A stretch of DNA of 48,974 nucleotides from Novosphingobium sp. HII-3 (GCF_002916655.1 NZ_PPSM01000018.1:1-48974), one strand, 5' to 3'. Positions 1 to 10,102 are shown, numbered from the stretch's first letter. Notes: generated by a model from the letters alone, not told the origin. Translations and numbers: made by a program.

Positions 1-65
1 TTCTGATAAAGCTCCACTCTCTTCATCCTTCCACCTCCGCACAAAAGCGAAGGTCTAACAGGACT

Positions 66-124
66 GGCCCTTTTTTATCCCGGTGCTCCGGTCCGGTCCG
101 TGGCCCCTTTTATTCCCGGTGTTC
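66..124. repeat. imperfect direct repeat upstream of the sugar transferase
   Basis: Two 23-nt copies (66-88 and 102-124) match at 19 of 23 positions, each of the form GGCCC, a T-rich run, then CCCGGTG. Their starts are 36 nt apart. They lie in the only gene-free stretch before the sugar transferase and could be regulator or promoter elements. No function is shown by the sequence alone. Nothing else was recognised in bases 1-161. Confidence 0.4.
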
Positions 125-161
125 TCACTCTCCCCTGAAGCGTAAGCCGCATCATCTGTCA

Positions 162-833
162 GTGATTGCGAACCGTGACGGCGCAGCGAACCTTCAAGCC
201 GGGCTGGATGCCACGAGGCGAGTTCAGCCTTTGCTAGGACGTCCCTTCGACGTGACGGTGGCGCTGGTCGCTATCCTTGTCTTTCTACCCTTGCTCATCC
301 TAATGGCGCTGGTCATCAAAGTGTCGGCACCCGGCCCGGTGCTTTTCGTGCAGCAGCGTGTCGGCCGAGATGGTCGGCTATTCCCCTGCCTGAAATTTCG
401 GACAATGGTCGTCAACGCACAGGACGCCTTGCATGAGCTGCTGGCGACCTGCCCAGAGGCCCAAGCGGAATGGGACCGCGACCAGAAGCTGCGTCGTGAT
501 CCGCGCATCACACAAATCGGCACGATCCTGCGCAAAAGCAGTCTGGATGAACTACCGCAGCTCTTCAACATCGTGATGGGCCACATGAGCATCGTGGGGC
601 CCCGCCCTATCATTGAGGGGGAGATTGAGCGCTACGGCAGCCGCTTCGGTGCATACTGCTCGGTCCGGCCCGGCCTCACCGGCCTGTGGCAGGTAAGCGG
701 CCGCAACGAAGTTTCCTACGAAGCACGCGTGCGGCTTGATGCGTTCTACGCCCGGCGTAAATCGACACTGTACGATCTCGGCATCTGCCTGCGGACCGTT
801 CCTGCCGTCATCGGCTCCAGAGGCGTCTACTGA
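162..833 (+). CDS. exopolysaccharide sugar transferase (ExoY/WcaJ type)
   Basis: Predicted polyprenyl-phosphate sugar-1-phosphate transferase, which starts exopolysaccharide repeat units by loading the first sugar-phosphate on the inner-membrane lipid carrier. The 223-aa protein has one membrane segment (about 31-54). It is followed by the bacterial sugar transferase core: QQRVGRDG (64-71), KFRTM (78-82), SLDELPQL (127-134), MSIVGPRP (142-149) and RPGLTGLWQVSGR (169-181). It matches the short ExoY class, which lacks the N-terminal four-helix domain of WbaP-like enzymes. The start is a GTG at 162 with no strong ribosome site, so a nearby start is possible. No other polysaccharide gene is in the window; upstream partners may lie off its left edge. 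It converges with glgX, with 33 bp between the stops. Confidence 0.88.
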   Translation: MIANRDGAANLQAGLDATRRVQPLLGRPFDVTVALVAILVFLPLLILMALVIKVSAPGPVLFVQQRVGRDGRLFPCLKFRTMVVNAQDALHELLATCPEAQAEWDRDQKLRRDPRITQIGTILRKSSLDELPQLFNIVMGHMSIVGPRPIIEGEIERYGSRFGAYCSVRPGLTGLWQVSGRNEVSYEARVRLDAFYARRKSTLYDLGICLRTVPAVIGSRGVY

Positions 834-866
834 CCGATGGCTCGCTCCGGCTTGAGCAAACTGCTG

Positions 867-2663
867 TCAGCTGAATGTGACCTTCCCCGTAAAACGATCG
901 ATGGAGACGTCGTAACCGGCATCCTGTGCGAGGCTCCTGCAGTGAAGCCATCCTGCGCCAGGGTGCTCCCAATCTTCGTGGGACATCTCGTTCCCATCCT
1001 GTCGTAGCCACACGACGGGTTCCGGCAAGCGGGCGTAGCTTCCCAGGCGCCCTGAGCGATGCGCCGATAAGGCCGCAACAAAATCTTCCAGTTCCTGGTC
1101 GCGATCACGCCAGTCCAGCCAGGTGAGGGGGTTGTCCTGGCAATAGGCGTTGTTGTTGCCGCGTTGCGTTCGGCCAAATTCGTCGCCGGCGGTCAACATG
1201 ATGGTTCCCACCGAGGCGAACAACGTGCCAAGCAAAGCCTTCACATCAGCCTGACGCGCGCGAAGCACGGCGACATCCTGGGTTTCTCCCTCGGCACCGT
1301 TGTTCCAGCTAAAATTTTCGCTGTGACCGTCGCGGTTGGCCTCGCCGTTGGCCCAGTTGTGGCGTTGCTGGTACGACACCGTGTCCGCAAGGGTGAACCC
1401 GTCATGGGCAGCAAGGAAGTTGACGGAGCGGCAAGGGCTGCCCACGGCCTGTGAGCCAAAGATGTCGCTGGAGCCGGCCAGGCGGCTGGCGAGCGTGCCC
1501 ACGCCCCCGTCCCCTCTCCAGAACCGCCGCACGTCGTCCCTGAAACGGTCATTCCATTCCAGCCAGTCGGGGGGAAAACGGCCAAGTTGATACCCGCCCG
1601 GCCCGACGTCCCATGGCTCTGCGATCATGATGCGGTCAGCAAGGAGACTGTCCTGCGCGATTTCCGCAAAGATCGGGGCGGCGGGGTCGAAACCAGGCCC
1701 ACGGGCCAGCACGGATGCCAGATCGAACCGGAACCCGTCGACACCGCAGTGCTTCACGAAATGCCGAAGTGTATCGAGCACCAGCCGCCGAACCGCGCCA
1801 TTACCGAAATCAAGCGTATTCCCGCAGCCCGTGTCGTTGATGAGCCCTCCATCGGCTGCATATGCGTACATCGCGTCATCGAGCCCCCGCAGCGACAGGA
1901 CACCGCCAAGGCTGTCGCTTTCGCCGGAATGGTTGAACACCAAGTCCAGCAGGACGCCTATGCCGTGGGCGTGAAGGGCGGCGACCGTGTCGCGCAGTTC
2001 CGCGACACCTCCGGGGCAGAGACCCGGATCAAGCGCCATCATCGCGACGGGGTTGTAACCCCAGGAATTCACGAGCCCGAGCGCCGGGAGATGCCGCTCA
2101 TCGATCCAGGCGACGATCGGCATCAGTTCAACCGCCATGATCTTCAGCTTGCGCAGGTGCGCCAATATGGACGGGTGAGCCAGCGCGCCAATGGTCCCAC
2201 GCATCTGTTCTGGAACATCCGGATGCAGCATGGTGAAGCTGCGTACATTGATCTCGTAGATCAGGCCGCCGTGGGTGAAGTGCGGCGGCGCAACGGCAGA
2301 GCAGGGCATCGGCGCTTGCACCACCGCGCGGGGGACCATCGCGGCGGTGTCCTGTCCGAACTTGGAAAGGCCGGGATTTTGCTGAAACCGCCGGTCCAGT
2401 TGCACCGCATACGGGTCCACAAGAAGCTTGGATGGATCAAACCAGCGCCCGCGCTCCGGCGCCCACTCTCCCGATGCGCGATAACCGTAACGCTCGCCGG
2501 AAAGATCGCCAGCCAAGGTCAGGCTCCATTCGGCACCATCCCGCACCATCGGGTGACGCGTCTCGCCCTTGCTGCCAAACAGGCACAACCAGATCATATC
2601 CGCGTGCGGTGAGCGAACGGCGAAGTGAGTATTTCCCCCCTCCACCCTTGCGCCCAAGGCCAT
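867..2663 (-). CDS. glgX: glycogen debranching enzyme GlgX (copy 1, short C-terminus)
   Basis: GH13 isoamylase-type enzyme that cleaves alpha-1,6 branches of phosphorylase-limited glycogen in the cytoplasm. The start at 2663 is chosen because its ATG overlaps the glgA stop by one base (TGATG), giving translational coupling. This gives 598 aa: an N-terminal CBM48-like domain, then the catalytic barrel. Expected catalytic residues are D314 in DGFRFDLAS, E349 in IAEPWDVG and D421 in AAHDGFT. The C-terminal beta domain looks shortened: the protein stops just after a VTFS strand where relatives, including the second GlgX here (700 aa), run on for tens of residues. It is the last gene of the glgP-B-C-A-X operon. 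The active-site residues are all present, so activity is plausible. Confidence 0.93.
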   Translation of the reverse strand: MALGARVEGGNTHFAVRSPHADMIWLCLFGSKGETRHPMVRDGAEWSLTLAGDLSGERYGYRASGEWAPERGRWFDPSKLLVDPYAVQLDRRFQQNPGLSKFGQDTAAMVPRAVVQAPMPCSAVAPPHFTHGGLIYEINVRSFTMLHPDVPEQMRGTIGALAHPSILAHLRKLKIMAVELMPIVAWIDERHLPALGLVNSWGYNPVAMMALDPGLCPGGVAELRDTVAALHAHGIGVLLDLVFNHSGESDSLGGVLSLRGLDDAMYAYAADGGLINDTGCGNTLDFGNGAVRRLVLDTLRHFVKHCGVDGFRFDLASVLARGPGFDPAAPIFAEIAQDSLLADRIMIAEPWDVGPGGYQLGRFPPDWLEWNDRFRDDVRRFWRGDGGVGTLASRLAGSSDIFGSQAVGSPCRSVNFLAAHDGFTLADTVSYQQRHNWANGEANRDGHSENFSWNNGAEGETQDVAVLRARQADVKALLGTLFASVGTIMLTAGDEFGRTQRGNNNAYCQDNPLTWLDWRDRDQELEDFVAALSAHRSGRLGSYARLPEPVVWLRQDGNEMSHEDWEHPGAGWLHCRSLAQDAGYDVSIDRFTGKVTFS

Positions 2664-4126
2664 CAGGCGAGCAACCCCTTGTACAGTTCCGCGTAGGCCT
2701 GCCCGCTCGCTCGCCAGGCGAAGTCGCACTTCATGGCGTTGCGCTGAAGCTTTTGCCAAATCGCTGGCTGGGCGTAGAGCTGAACGGTGCGGGTCAGGGC
2801 TGCCGCCAGGGCATCATAGGTCACGCTGTCGAACTGCACCCCGGTAGCGCAACCTGCCGCGAGAGCCGCCGGATTGGCGTCTATAACCGTATCCGCGAGC
2901 CCACCGGTGCGGGCGACGACGGGAAGGCAGCCGTAAGCCAGGCCATAAAGCTGCGTCAGGCCGCAGGGTTCAAAGCGCGAGGGAATGAGAATGGCGTCTC
3001 CGCCGCCCTGCATCCTGTGCGACAGCCCCTCGTCATAGCCAATCCGAACGCCGATCCTGCCGGGGTGCCGGCCCGCCGCCTCGATCAGGCTGCGCTCGAG
3101 CGCTATGTCCCCGGAGCCGAGCAAGGCAAGGCGACCGCCGATACCGACGAGGTGATCCAGGACCTCCTCCAGGACGTCCATTCCCTTCTGCCAGGTGAGT
3201 CGGGTCACCGCGATGAAGAGAGGCCCGTCGCTTTCCTCAAGGCCGAACTCCGCCTCAAGTGCACGCTTGTTGATGCGGCGCCTGTCAAGGGTGCGATGGG
3301 AGTAGCGGGCGGCAAGCGTCCTGTCCGTGCTCGGATTCCAAACCTGCTCGTCAATGCCATTCAGAATGCCATGGACGTCCGCCCCGCGCGAGACCACCAG
3401 CCCCTCAAGTCCCATCCCGAACGCGGCGGATCGTATTTCCCGGGCGTAGGTCGGGCTTACCGTCGTGACTGCGTCGGCGCTTGCAAGGCCCGCCTTCAAC
3501 ATGCCGACGCCGCCATGGTACTCCACGCCGTCCAGCGCCCAGGCCCCCCCCGGCAGGCCGAGTTGCGGAAACACCTCAGCGCCGAACCAGCCCTGAAAGG
3601 CGATGTTGTGGACCGTAATGACGGAAGGGACAGCCCGACCGCTGAAAGGGGCATAGCGCAGATACGCCGGAGCCAGTGCAGCCTGCCAGTCATGCGCGTG
3701 CAAAAGGTCATAGCCCAGAGGCTTGCCGCGCCTGGACATGGCTCCTCCCGCCAGATCCGCCGCAGCACGGCTGAGAGCGGCAAAGCGCTGCCAGTTGTCA
3801 CCCCAGTCCCGCCCTGCCGCATCGGTGTAAGGCGCACCTTCACGCGCGTAGAGGGCAGGAGCATCGAGCACCAGCAGGGGATGCCCCCCTTCCAGTTCGC
3901 CGGTGAGCAACCGCGCCGGCGTGCCGAGGAGGGAATCCCAGGCGTGAACAGCCTTTGCCCGCCTGCCAAGAGTCGCCAGCACAGCAGGATACCCAGGCAC
4001 CAGGGTCGTGGTCTCCACGCCATGGCCTGCGAGTGCGGCGGGGAGCGCCCCCACCACATCGGCAAGACCGCCCGTTTTCACGAGCGGCACCACCTCGGAA
4101 GCCACCGACAGGACCTTCAACGGCAT
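2663..4126 (-). CDS. glgA: glycogen synthase GlgA
   Basis: ADP-glucose:glycogen glucosyltransferase (GT5), which extends alpha-1,4 chains with ADP-glucose supplied by GlgC. At 487 aa it is the usual bacterial length. The N-terminal KTGGLADV (17-24) binds ADP-glucose. HAHDWQ (144-149) and TVHNIAFQGWF (171-181) are typical of the first Rossmann domain. RLTWQKG (309-315) and PSRFEPCGLTQ (382-392) mark the C-terminal domain. It starts 7 bp after the glgC stop and overlaps glgX by one base, so the three genes are almost certainly cotranscribed. Confidence 0.97.
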   Translation of the reverse strand: MPLKVLSVASEVVPLVKTGGLADVVGALPAALAGHGVETTTLVPGYPAVLATLGRRAKAVHAWDSLLGTPARLLTGELEGGHPLLVLDAPALYAREGAPYTDAAGRDWGDNWQRFAALSRAAADLAGGAMSRRGKPLGYDLLHAHDWQAALAPAYLRYAPFSGRAVPSVITVHNIAFQGWFGAEVFPQLGLPGGAWALDGVEYHGGVGMLKAGLASADAVTTVSPTYAREIRSAAFGMGLEGLVVSRGADVHGILNGIDEQVWNPSTDRTLAARYSHRTLDRRRINKRALEAEFGLEESDGPLFIAVTRLTWQKGMDVLEEVLDHLVGIGGRLALLGSGDIALERSLIEAAGRHPGRIGVRIGYDEGLSHRMQGGGDAILIPSRFEPCGLTQLYGLAYGCLPVVARTGGLADTVIDANPAALAAGCATGVQFDSVTYDALAAALTRTVQLYAQPAIWQKLQRNAMKCDFAWRASGQAYAELYKGLLA

Positions 4127-4133
4127 GCGACCG

Positions 4134-5396
4134 TCACAGCTCCAGCCGGTCGATCATGGGCTTGGTGATCAGGCACACCCCATTTTCGGTGCGACGAAAG
4201 CGCCGGGCGTCCAGTTCCGGATCGTCGCCGACGACGAGGCCCTCCGGAATGCGAACGCCGGAGTCGATGATGACCCGCTTCAGACGTGCGCCCCGGCCAA
4301 TGTTGCAATAAGGCAGTATGACGGCCTCCTCCGCGCTGGAGAAGCTTCCCATCTTCACGCCTGTCATCAACAATGAGCGGCGGGCCAGAGCTCCCGATAC
4401 GATGCAGTCGTTCGAGATGAGGGAGGAGATCGCATGACCACGACGTCCTTCCTCATCGTGGACAAACTTCGCAGGGGCCGCCACCACGGCATCGGACCAG
4501 ATGGGCCAATCCCGATCGTACATGTCGAGCTGCGGCACGGTGTCGGTCAGGTCGAGGTTGGCTTCGAAGTAGGCATCCAGCGTACCTGCGTCACGCCAGT
4601 ACTCGCCGATCTCCTCGGCCGCGCGGATGCAGCTGTTGGTGAAACGGTGCGCCTGCGCCTTCCCGTGCTTCACGATGTAGGGGATGATGTCCCCCCCGAA
4701 GTCGCGCTTGCTGTCGGGATCGGCGGCGTCCCGGCGCAGCTGCTCGAAAAGGAAGTCGGTGTTGAACACGTAGATGCCCATGGAGGCCAGTGCCAGGTGC
4801 TCCTGCCCCGGAATGCCGGGAGGATCCGCCGGCTTCTCCACGAAGGCGGTGATGCGGTCCTGCTCATCGACATGCATGACCCCGAAGGCCACAGCTTCCA
4901 TCCGCGGCACGACCAGGCAGCCGACGGTAACGTCGGCGCCCGAGTTGACGTGCTGCTGGAGCATCAACTCGTAGTCCATCTTGTAGACGTGGTCGCCGGC
5001 CAGGATGACCATGTACTTGGGCGCGTGAGCCTCGATGATGTCGATGTTCTGGTACACCGCGTCGGCCGTGCCCTCGTACCAGAGCAGTTCCGAAATGCGC
5101 TGGCTGGCCGGGAGGATATCGAAGCTCTCGTTGCGTTCGGGGCGCATGAAGTTCCAGGCCCGCTGCATGTGGCGGATCAGGCTATGGGCCTTGTACTGCG
5201 TGGCCACGCCGATGCGGCGAATGCCCGAGTTGATCGCGTTGGAAAGCGCGAAATCGATGATACGGGCCTTGCCTCCGAAATAGACCGCCGGTTTGGCCCT
5301 ATTGTCGGTCAGCTCCCTCAGGCGGCTGCCTCTACCGCCGGCCAGTACATAGGCCATGGCATCGCGCGCGAGCGGCGAGCCGGAAGCTGGTCTCAT
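4134..5396 (-). CDS. glgC: glucose-1-phosphate adenylyltransferase GlgC
   Basis: ADP-glucose pyrophosphorylase, the committed step of glycogen synthesis (ATP + glucose-1-phosphate to ADP-glucose + PPi). The frame stays open to 5492, but the ATG at 5396 is preferred: it follows a GGAGA ribosome site and gives 420 aa, the normal family length. The nucleotide-binding signature [13 protein letters not shown] lies near residues 17-29. It is followed by [19 protein letters not shown] and a C-terminal left-handed beta-helix region ([14 protein letters not shown]-like repeats). In this family the enzyme is usually controlled allosterically by glycolytic intermediates; that is family knowledge and cannot be read from the sequence. 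It lies between glgB (105 bp upstream) and glgA. Confidence 0.97.
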   Translation of the reverse strand: MRPASGSPLARDAMAYVLAGGRGSRLRELTDNRAKPAVYFGGKARIIDFALSNAINSGIRRIGVATQYKAHSLIRHMQRAWNFMRPERNESFDILPASQRISELLWYEGTADAVYQNIDIIEAHAPKYMVILAGDHVYKMDYELMLQQHVNSGADVTVGCLVVPRMEAVAFGVMHVDEQDRITAFVEKPADPPGIPGQEHLALASMGIYVFNTDFLFEQLRRDAADPDSKRDFGGDIIPYIVKHGKAQAHRFTNSCIRAAEEIGEYWRDAGTLDAYFEANLDLTDTVPQLDMYDRDWPIWSDAVVAAPAKFVHDEEGRRGHAISSLISNDCIVSGALARRSLLMTGVKMGSFSSAEEAVILPYCNIGRGARLKRVIIDSGVRIPEGLVVGDDPELDARRFRRTENGVCLITKPMIDRLEL

Positions 5397-5501
5397 TTCA
5401 TGTCTCTCCGTTGTTTCTAAACTGCTCGGCGCCGCTGCGTACCCTCGCTTGTTCATCAAAGCAGGAACGACGGGAAAGAGGAAGCCTTTCAACGAATAGC
5501 G

Positions 5502-7676
5502 TCATCCCGCGTATTCCAGCATTATCGTAGCAAGCGGCGGCAGTGTGACGGTCGCGCGGCCGTCTAACGCCTCTACCCGTCCAAGGTTGCCCTTGCCTGT
5601 GCCGCCATAATGGATTGAGTCGCTGTTCAGTATCTCGTTCCACCTTCCATCGAGCGGCAGGGGAACATCGTAGCCGGCGTGCATGGAGGGCGTCATGTTG
5701 GCGATCACCGCCACGGGCTTCTCGCCCGGCGCCTTGCGCAGCCATGCGAGAACCGAGTTGGATTTGTCGTCGACCACCAGCCACTCGAACCCCTGCGGGT
5801 CGCAATCGCCAGCGTGCAGCGCAGGCCGGGTGCGATAGACCCGGTTCAGGTCCTTCACCAGATTGCGCATTCCTTCATGCGCCGGCATTGAGAGCAGGTC
5901 CCAGTCGAGCGCCCGGTCCTCGCTCCATTCCCGCAGCTGTGCGAACTCCTGCCCCATGAACAGCAGCTTCTTGCCGGGATAGCCCCACATGAAGGCATAG
6001 TAGGCCCGCAGGTTGGCGAATTTCTGCCACTCGTCCCCGCTCATCTTGTTGATCAGCGAGCCCTTGCCGTGGACCACCTCATCGTGGCTGAGCGCCAGCA
6101 CGTAGTTTTCCGAGAAGGCATACATCAGGCCAAAGGTGAGGTCTTCGTGATGATAGCGCCGGTGCACGGAATCGCGCGCCATGTAGCGCAGCGAGTCGTG
6201 CATGAAACCCATGTTCCACTTGAAGCCGAAGCCGAGCGCCGTCTCACGCCCCTTCCCGTCGCCTTCGTAAGCGGGTTGTGTAACGCCGGGCCAGGCGGTC
6301 GATTCCTCGGCGATGGTCATGAAACCGGGGTGCTGACCGTAGAGCGCGCGGTTGGTCTGCCGCAGGAACTCCACCGCTTCCCAGTTCTCGCGGCCACCCT
6401 CCTGGTTGGGGATCCACTCGCCCGCCTTGCGCGAGTAATCCCGGTAGAGCATCGATGCGACGGCATCCACGCGCAGCCCATCGACGTGGTACCGCTCGGC
6501 CCAGAACAGCGCATTGTTGACGAGAAAGCTCTGCACTTCCCGCCGACCGAAATTGTAGATCAGGGTGTTCCAGTCGGGATGGAAGCCAAGCCGCGGGTCT
6601 TCATGCTCGTAAAGGGCGGTGCCGTCGAAGCGGACAAGGCCATGCTGGTCGGTCGGGAAATGAGCAGGCACCCAATCCAGGATGATGCCGATGCCCGCGC
6701 GGTGAGCCCCGTCCACAAAGCGTGCAAAGCCCGCCGGCTCACCGAACCGTGCCGAGGGCGCATAGAGACCGGTCGTCTGATAGCCCCAGGACGGGTCGTA
6801 CGGGTGCTCGCTGATCGGCAGGAACTCTATGTGCGTGAAGCCCATCTCCACGGCGTAGGGGATCAGTTCGTCAGCAAGGGCATCCCAGTCAAGGAACCAG
6901 TTCCAGCGATCCCGTTTCCAGGAGCCCGCGTGGACTTCGTAGATGGAGACCGGAACCTTGCGCGCATCAACCGATGCCCAGTGCTCCCGATGCGCCGCAT
7001 CCCCCCAGTCGAGTTTGGCCGGAACCGAAGTGACCGAGGCGGTATCAGGCCGGATCTCCGCCCGGAAGGCGAAGGGGTCTGCCTTCAGAGGCTGCACGGA
7101 CCCGTCATCACCGACGATCCGGTACTTGTAGGCGCGATAGTCGGCGATGTCCGGGATGAAGATTTCCCAGATGCCGTTGTCCACCCGCCGGCGCATCACA
7201 TGACGCCGGGGGTCCCAGTCGTTGAAATCGCCGACGACGCTCACCAGTCGGGCATTCGGAGCCCAGACGGCGAAGTGGACGCCCTGCGCCCCTTCGTGCT
7301 CGATCAGGTGCGCCCCGAGTTTGTCGTAAAGGCGGTAGTGCGTGCCCTCGGCGATCAGCAAGTCGTCCAGCGGGCCAAGCACCGGACCGAAGCTGTAGGG
7401 ATCCGTCACCAGCCAGTCGTGGCCCCGCGCCGTGCACCGATAACGGATGGGCTGCGAGGGGATCGGCAGGAAGGCTTCGAACAGAAAGCGATCATCGACC
7501 TTCGTCAGCGCGCCCAGGCGCTCTCCATCGAGGCTGAACGCCTCCACCTCCTCCGCCCCCGGCACGATCGCCCTGACGAGAGTACCCTTAGGGCCCGGGT
7601 GCGTTCCAAGAAGCGAGAAAGGGTCCGCATGGGTACCTTCAAGCAGGGACTCGAGTGCGCTTTCAGGTGGCTTCAC
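5502..7676 (-). CDS. glgB: 1,4-alpha-glucan branching enzyme GlgB
   Basis: GH13 branching enzyme that moves alpha-1,4 segments to alpha-1,6 positions on growing glycogen. The start is taken as the GTG at 7676, which overlaps the glgP stop by four bases (GTGA). This gives 724 aa and puts the nucleophile at D404 (DGLRVDAVAS) and the acid/base at E457 (TIAEEST). These are one residue off the E. coli numbering, which supports the start choice. The N-terminal half carries two beta-rich modules (PFSLLGTHPG; VHFAVWAPNARLVSVVGDFN), the second being CBM48. It is the second gene of the operon, after the phosphorylase. Confidence 0.97.
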   Translation of the reverse strand: MKPPESALESLLEGTHADPFSLLGTHPGPKGTLVRAIVPGAEEVEAFSLDGERLGALTKVDDRFLFEAFLPIPSQPIRYRCTARGHDWLVTDPYSFGPVLGPLDDLLIAEGTHYRLYDKLGAHLIEHEGAQGVHFAVWAPNARLVSVVGDFNDWDPRRHVMRRRVDNGIWEIFIPDIADYRAYKYRIVGDDGSVQPLKADPFAFRAEIRPDTASVTSVPAKLDWGDAAHREHWASVDARKVPVSIYEVHAGSWKRDRWNWFLDWDALADELIPYAVEMGFTHIEFLPISEHPYDPSWGYQTTGLYAPSARFGEPAGFARFVDGAHRAGIGIILDWVPAHFPTDQHGLVRFDGTALYEHEDPRLGFHPDWNTLIYNFGRREVQSFLVNNALFWAERYHVDGLRVDAVASMLYRDYSRKAGEWIPNQEGGRENWEAVEFLRQTNRALYGQHPGFMTIAEESTAWPGVTQPAYEGDGKGRETALGFGFKWNMGFMHDSLRYMARDSVHRRYHHEDLTFGLMYAFSENYVLALSHDEVVHGKGSLINKMSGDEWQKFANLRAYYAFMWGYPGKKLLFMGQEFAQLREWSEDRALDWDLLSMPAHEGMRNLVKDLNRVYRTRPALHAGDCDPQGFEWLVVDDKSNSVLAWLRKAPGEKPVAVIANMTPSMHAGYDVPLPLDGRWNEILNSDSIHYGGTGKGNLGRVEALDGRATVTLPPLATIMLEYAG

Positions 7677-10102
7677 AGGACCTTCCAGATTTCCTTGGCG
7701 TATTCGGAGATTGTGCGGTCGGACGAAAACCATCCGACATTCGCAATGTTCCGTATCGCCGAGGCCCGCCAACCTGCTTTATCTTCCCATCGGCCGTCGA
7801 CATCGCGCTGGGCCGCGGCATAGGCGTCGAAATCAGCGGCACACATGAACCAGTCGTGGTCGTAGATGCCGCTGATCAGCCCTTCGTAGCGACGGGGATC
7901 GTCCGGCGAGAAGACGCCAGAGGCGATCGCGGACAGCGCCTGGCCCAGTTCGCGCGAGCCTTCGATGACCGCGCGCGGATCGTAGCCCTGTGCCCGGCGC
8001 TCCGCCACTTGCTCGGCCGTGAGACCGAAGATGACGATGTTGTCCTCTCCCACCCGGTCCCTGATCTCGACATTGGCACCGTCAAGGGTGCCGATGGTGA
8101 GTGCTCCGTTCAGCGCGAACTTCATGTTGCCCGTGCCGGACGCTTCCATCCCGGCGGTGGAGATCTGTTCGGACAGGTCTGCAGCCGGGATGATCCGCTC
8201 CGCCAGGCTCACATTGTAGTTCGGCACGTAGACCACCTTGAGCAGACCACCGACGGCCGGATCAGCGTTGACCCTGCGGGCGATGTCATTCGCCAGTTTG
8301 ATGATGAGTTTTGCGTTGTGGTAACTCGAGGCCGCCTTGCCCCCGAAAATCTTGACCCGGGGGACCCAGTCACGTTCCGGATGGCTACGGATCTGGTCGT
8401 AGAGGGCCACGGTTTCGATCAGGTTTAAAAGCTGGCGCTTGTACTCGTGAATACGCTTGATCTGGACGTCGAACATCGCATCGGGATTTAGCCGTATGCC
8501 CATCGTCTTGCGGATGTGTTCAGCCAGGGCCACCTTGTTGGAGCGCTTCACCTCAGCGATGCGGTCGCCGAGCAGGGGATCATCGGCCAACGCGTTCAGG
8601 GCGCAGAGAGCTTCCGCGTCGTCAAGGAACGCTGGACCGATCGCGTCCAATATGACCTTGGTCAGCCCCGGGTTGCATTGCTGAAGCCACCGCCGCGGGG
8701 TGACGCCATTGGTCTTGTTGTTGATGCGCTGAGGGTACAGGGCGTGGAGGTCGGCAAAGACCGTCTCCTTCATGAGGTCCGTATGAAGCGCGGCCACGCC
8801 GTTCACCGAGTGCGCGCCCACGAAGGCGAGGTTCGCCATCCTCACCCGCCGCTCGCCGCTTTCGTCGATGAGAGAAATGGCGGCGATCTGCGCATCGGAG
8901 CAGCCGGCTCGCCGTGCTTCGCGCAGGACGCGGCTGTTGATCGCGTAGATGATCTGCATGTGACGCGGCAGCATGCGTTCGAACAGCGGCAGCGGCCAGG
9001 TCTCCAGCGCTTCGGGCAGGAGCGTGTGGTTGGTGTAGGAGATCGTCTGCTTGCAGATCTCCCACGCCTCATCGAACTCGAGCCCCTCGACATCGACCAG
9101 AACCCGCATCAGTTCCGCCACGGCAACCGACGGGTGCGTATCGTTGAGTTGGATTGCGGCCTTCTCCGGCAGAGTCCGCACATCCCCTTCATATTGGACA
9201 TGCCGGCGCACGATGTCCTGTATGGACGCGGCAGTGAAGAAGTACTCCTGACGCAGGCGCAGTTCCTGCCCCGCCGGACTGGAATCGGCGGGATACAGCA
9301 CGCGAACGAGACTTTCCGCACGCACGGTGCCCGCCAACGCCCCGAAGTGATCGCCCGCGTTGAAGGCGTCCAGCCTGATCGGGTCGATGGGATTTGCCGT
9401 CCAGAGACGAAGCGTGTTCACGCGCTTGCCCCGCCAGCCCACCACCGGGGTATCGACTGCGGTCGCGTCCACCTGTTCGGCCGCATTCCACATCACGCCG
9501 TCGCCCTCGATCACGACTTCGCCGCCGAAGCCGATGCGATAAGTGCTTTCGAGGCGTTCGAACTCCCAAGGGTTACCGTGCGCAAGCCAGGTTTCCGGCA
9601 GCTCCACCTGCCAGCCGTCGTCGATGCGCTGGCGGAACATGCCATTCACGTAGCGGATGCCGTAGCCGTAAGCCGGTATGTCCAGCGTCGCCAGGCTTTC
9701 CATGAAACACGCGGCAAGCCTTCCCAGCCCGCCGTTGCCGAGGGCGGCATCGGGCTCAAGCTCTTCCAGTTCCGCAAGATCGACGCCGTAGGCCGCAAGC
9801 GCCGCCTCCATGTCGTCGGACACACCGAGATTGGACAGCGCATCGCGCAGCAGGCGCCCGATGAGGAACTCCATCGAGAGATAGTAGACCCGCTTGCCGC
9901 CGTTTTCGTACGTCCGCTGGGTGGATTCGATCCACACGTCGATGATCTTGTCGCGCAGGGCGAGGATGGCGGACGCATACCAGTCGTGCTGCTTGGCCGC
10001 CTTCTGGTCCTTTCCGATCCGGCGACGCAGGACCCGGAGTATGTCCTTGCCCAGTTGTGCCGCAGCGTCATTTCTGGTTTGAGACACGGGATCGCTGGCC
10101 AC
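7673..10102 (-). CDS. glgP: glycogen phosphorylase GlgP
   Basis: Pyridoxal-phosphate-dependent GT35 enzyme that releases glucose-1-phosphate from the non-reducing ends of glycogen. It has 809 aa and is full length. The PLP lysine is K661 in GTGNMKFALNGA. Other family blocks are RVYYLSMEFL (71-80), LGNGGLGRLA (121-130), NDTHPSVAV (320-328) and KTNGVTPRRWL (463-473). The start is a GTG at 10102 preceded by AAGGAG about 8 nt upstream. It is the first gene of the five-gene operon, so the promoter should lie in the 194-bp gap up to 10296, which contains a strong inverted repeat (10165-10188). Confidence 0.96.
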   Translation of the reverse strand: MASDPVSQTRNDAAAQLGKDILRVLRRRIGKDQKAAKQHDWYASAILALRDKIIDVWIESTQRTYENGGKRVYYLSMEFLIGRLLRDALSNLGVSDDMEAALAAYGVDLAELEELEPDAALGNGGLGRLAACFMESLATLDIPAYGYGIRYVNGMFRQRIDDGWQVELPETWLAHGNPWEFERLESTYRIGFGGEVVIEGDGVMWNAAEQVDATAVDTPVVGWRGKRVNTLRLWTANPIDPIRLDAFNAGDHFGALAGTVRAESLVRVLYPADSSPAGQELRLRQEYFFTAASIQDIVRRHVQYEGDVRTLPEKAAIQLNDTHPSVAVAELMRVLVDVEGLEFDEAWEICKQTISYTNHTLLPEALETWPLPLFERMLPRHMQIIYAINSRVLREARRAGCSDAQIAAISLIDESGERRVRMANLAFVGAHSVNGVAALHTDLMKETVFADLHALYPQRINNKTNGVTPRRWLQQCNPGLTKVILDAIGPAFLDDAEALCALNALADDPLLGDRIAEVKRSNKVALAEHIRKTMGIRLNPDAMFDVQIKRIHEYKRQLLNLIETVALYDQIRSHPERDWVPRVKIFGGKAASSYHNAKLIIKLANDIARRVNADPAVGGLLKVVYVPNYNVSLAERIIPAADLSEQISTAGMEASGTGNMKFALNGALTIGTLDGANVEIRDRVGEDNIVIFGLTAEQVAERRAQGYDPRAVIEGSRELGQALSAIASGVFSPDDPRRYEGLISGIYDHDWFMCAADFDAYAAAQRDVDGRWEDKAGWRASAIRNIANVGWFSSDRTISEYAKEIWKVL

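Noticed and set aside
2432..4168. Long open frame opposite glgA (578 codons)
   Set aside because: It is antisense to a clear glgA, has no recognisable domain, and such shadows are expected in GC-rich coding DNA. The same applies to long frames opposite glgB, glgP, glgX2 and the PBP gene.
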